Shown in pieces: positions 47,812 to 48,213 of a stretch of DNA of 48,213 bases (positions are counted from its first letter, which is position 1; the number at the start of each line of letters is the position of its first letter). A model generated the notes under the pieces. That model saw only the letters and a list, made by a program, of their open reading frames with translations. It ran no database searches and was not told where the DNA came from. The stretch comes from Paractinoplanes ferrugineus (lineage in GTDB: Bacteria; Actinomycetota; Actinomycetes; Mycobacteriales; Micromonosporaceae): NCBI RefSeq assembly GCF_016862195.1, contig NZ_BOMM01000046.1, positions 1 to 48,213 on the forward strand, read 5' to 3'. Made by a program: the position numbers and the translations under genes.

Positions 47812-48153
47812 GTGCTCGCGCTCAGCCACCTGACTTCCCGGTCGGCGACCATGCCCCAACTGCCGCCGCCGAAGCGCGAGCACTTTCAGCAGAACACTGA
47901 CGCCCGCGCGTTCTACGAACGCCACGGTTTCGCCGTTCTCGACATCAGCGACGGCGATCGCGACATGGAGAATCTGCCGGAGATGACCCACCCGCCCACG
48001 CTCGGTGAACCGGGCCGCCCGGATGAGCCGCACGGTATGACCGGTCCCGTTGCGCCACGGTGGCGAGAGGGGCGTCTGCCCCAGCGGATGTCCTCGCGAA
48101 CGTGGGCGTGGGCGCGGGTCGGCGTGCGGGGCACGGGGCGGGGACGACGGTAA
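47812..48153 (+). pseudogene. GNAT C-terminal remnant
   Basis: Only the segment FQQNTDARAFYERHGFAVLDI (about 47884-47946) is recognisable: it is GNAT motif B with the usual FQ-N-ARAFYERHGF end. No acetyl-CoA loop (motif A) precedes it in any frame, and the downstream frame is Arg-rich and non-homologous. A decayed fragment. Confidence 0.55.
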
Positions 48154-48213
48154 GCCGCTCGGGTTCGCAGGCGCGGCCCAGCAGGTGCGACCCAGCAGAT
48201 GCCGCGCTAGCCG

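Noticed and set aside
1..48213. tRNA, rRNA, riboswitch or prophage genes
   Set aside because: I looked for conserved rRNA stretches, tRNA-like cloverleafs and phage structural proteins and saw none; a covariance-model scan would be decisive.

Overview
This window is high-GC (about 70 percent or more) DNA with short intergenic gaps and frequent ATGA/GTGA stop-start overlaps. It looks like chromosome of a filamentous actinobacterium. The closest fit I can argue is Micromonosporaceae, probably Actinoplanes-like. The reasons are a membrane-anchored PQQ-type propeller of a style common in that family, a complete chemoreceptor (Actinoplanes makes motile zoospores), an NnaR-type nitrite regulator and a VirS/MymA-like locus. 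I see no rRNA, tRNA, CRISPR array, insertion sequence or prophage.

Layout. 1-1.8 kb: a methyltransferase and two lipoproteins. 1.86-3.75 kb: NhaA antiporter fused to a DsbA-like domain, with a CebR-type palindrome upstream. 3.75-5.8 kb: repeats, competing hairpins, a DedA protein and a methyltransferase pseudogene. 5.8-9.3 kb: a GT4 glycosyltransferase behind a GH92 mannosidase. 9.4-12.5 kb: two tandem paralogous GTPases with two small downstream genes. 12.6-14.4 kb: a hypothetical gene, a strip of gene remnants and a GNAT. 14.5-16.9 kb: a PQQ propeller and a secreted CBM2 protein. 17-23.4 kb: assimilatory nitrite cluster (nnaR, sirB, small protein, nirB, nirD, narK). 23.5-30.2 kb: two paralogous microproteins, an AurF-like oxygenase, TetR, DUF4873, then an AraC regulator divergent from monooxygenase-SDR-hydrolase.

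30.2-37.1 kb: a GNAT, a hypothetical protein, and two divergent operons. One is a NrtR-like Nudix regulator followed by a large sensor kinase. The other is a soluble SPFH protein followed by a degenerate NAD-kinase-like protein. Paired operator-like palindromes lie between them. 37.2-41.9 kb: a lipoprotein, a YjbR-like protein, 3-hydroxybutyrate dehydrogenase, a GAF-PucR regulator and a hydrolase. 42-48.2 kb: a chemoreceptor, a YiaA-type membrane protein, two divergent citrate synthases (one with a DNA-binding domain), a truncated and a complete methyltransferase, and a GNAT remnant.

How genes work together. The nitrite cluster makes one pathway: NarK imports nitrate/nitrite, NirBD reduces nitrite to ammonium, SirB supplies siroheme and NnaR controls it. 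An RNA hairpin appears to bury the ribosome site of the first nir gene. The best candidates for undescribed biology are the Nudix/kinase versus SPFH/NADK-like divergon, the citrate synthase with its own HTH domain and operators, the twin-GTPase operon, and the nir leader hairpin. Functions are family-level readings by eye; no searches were run.
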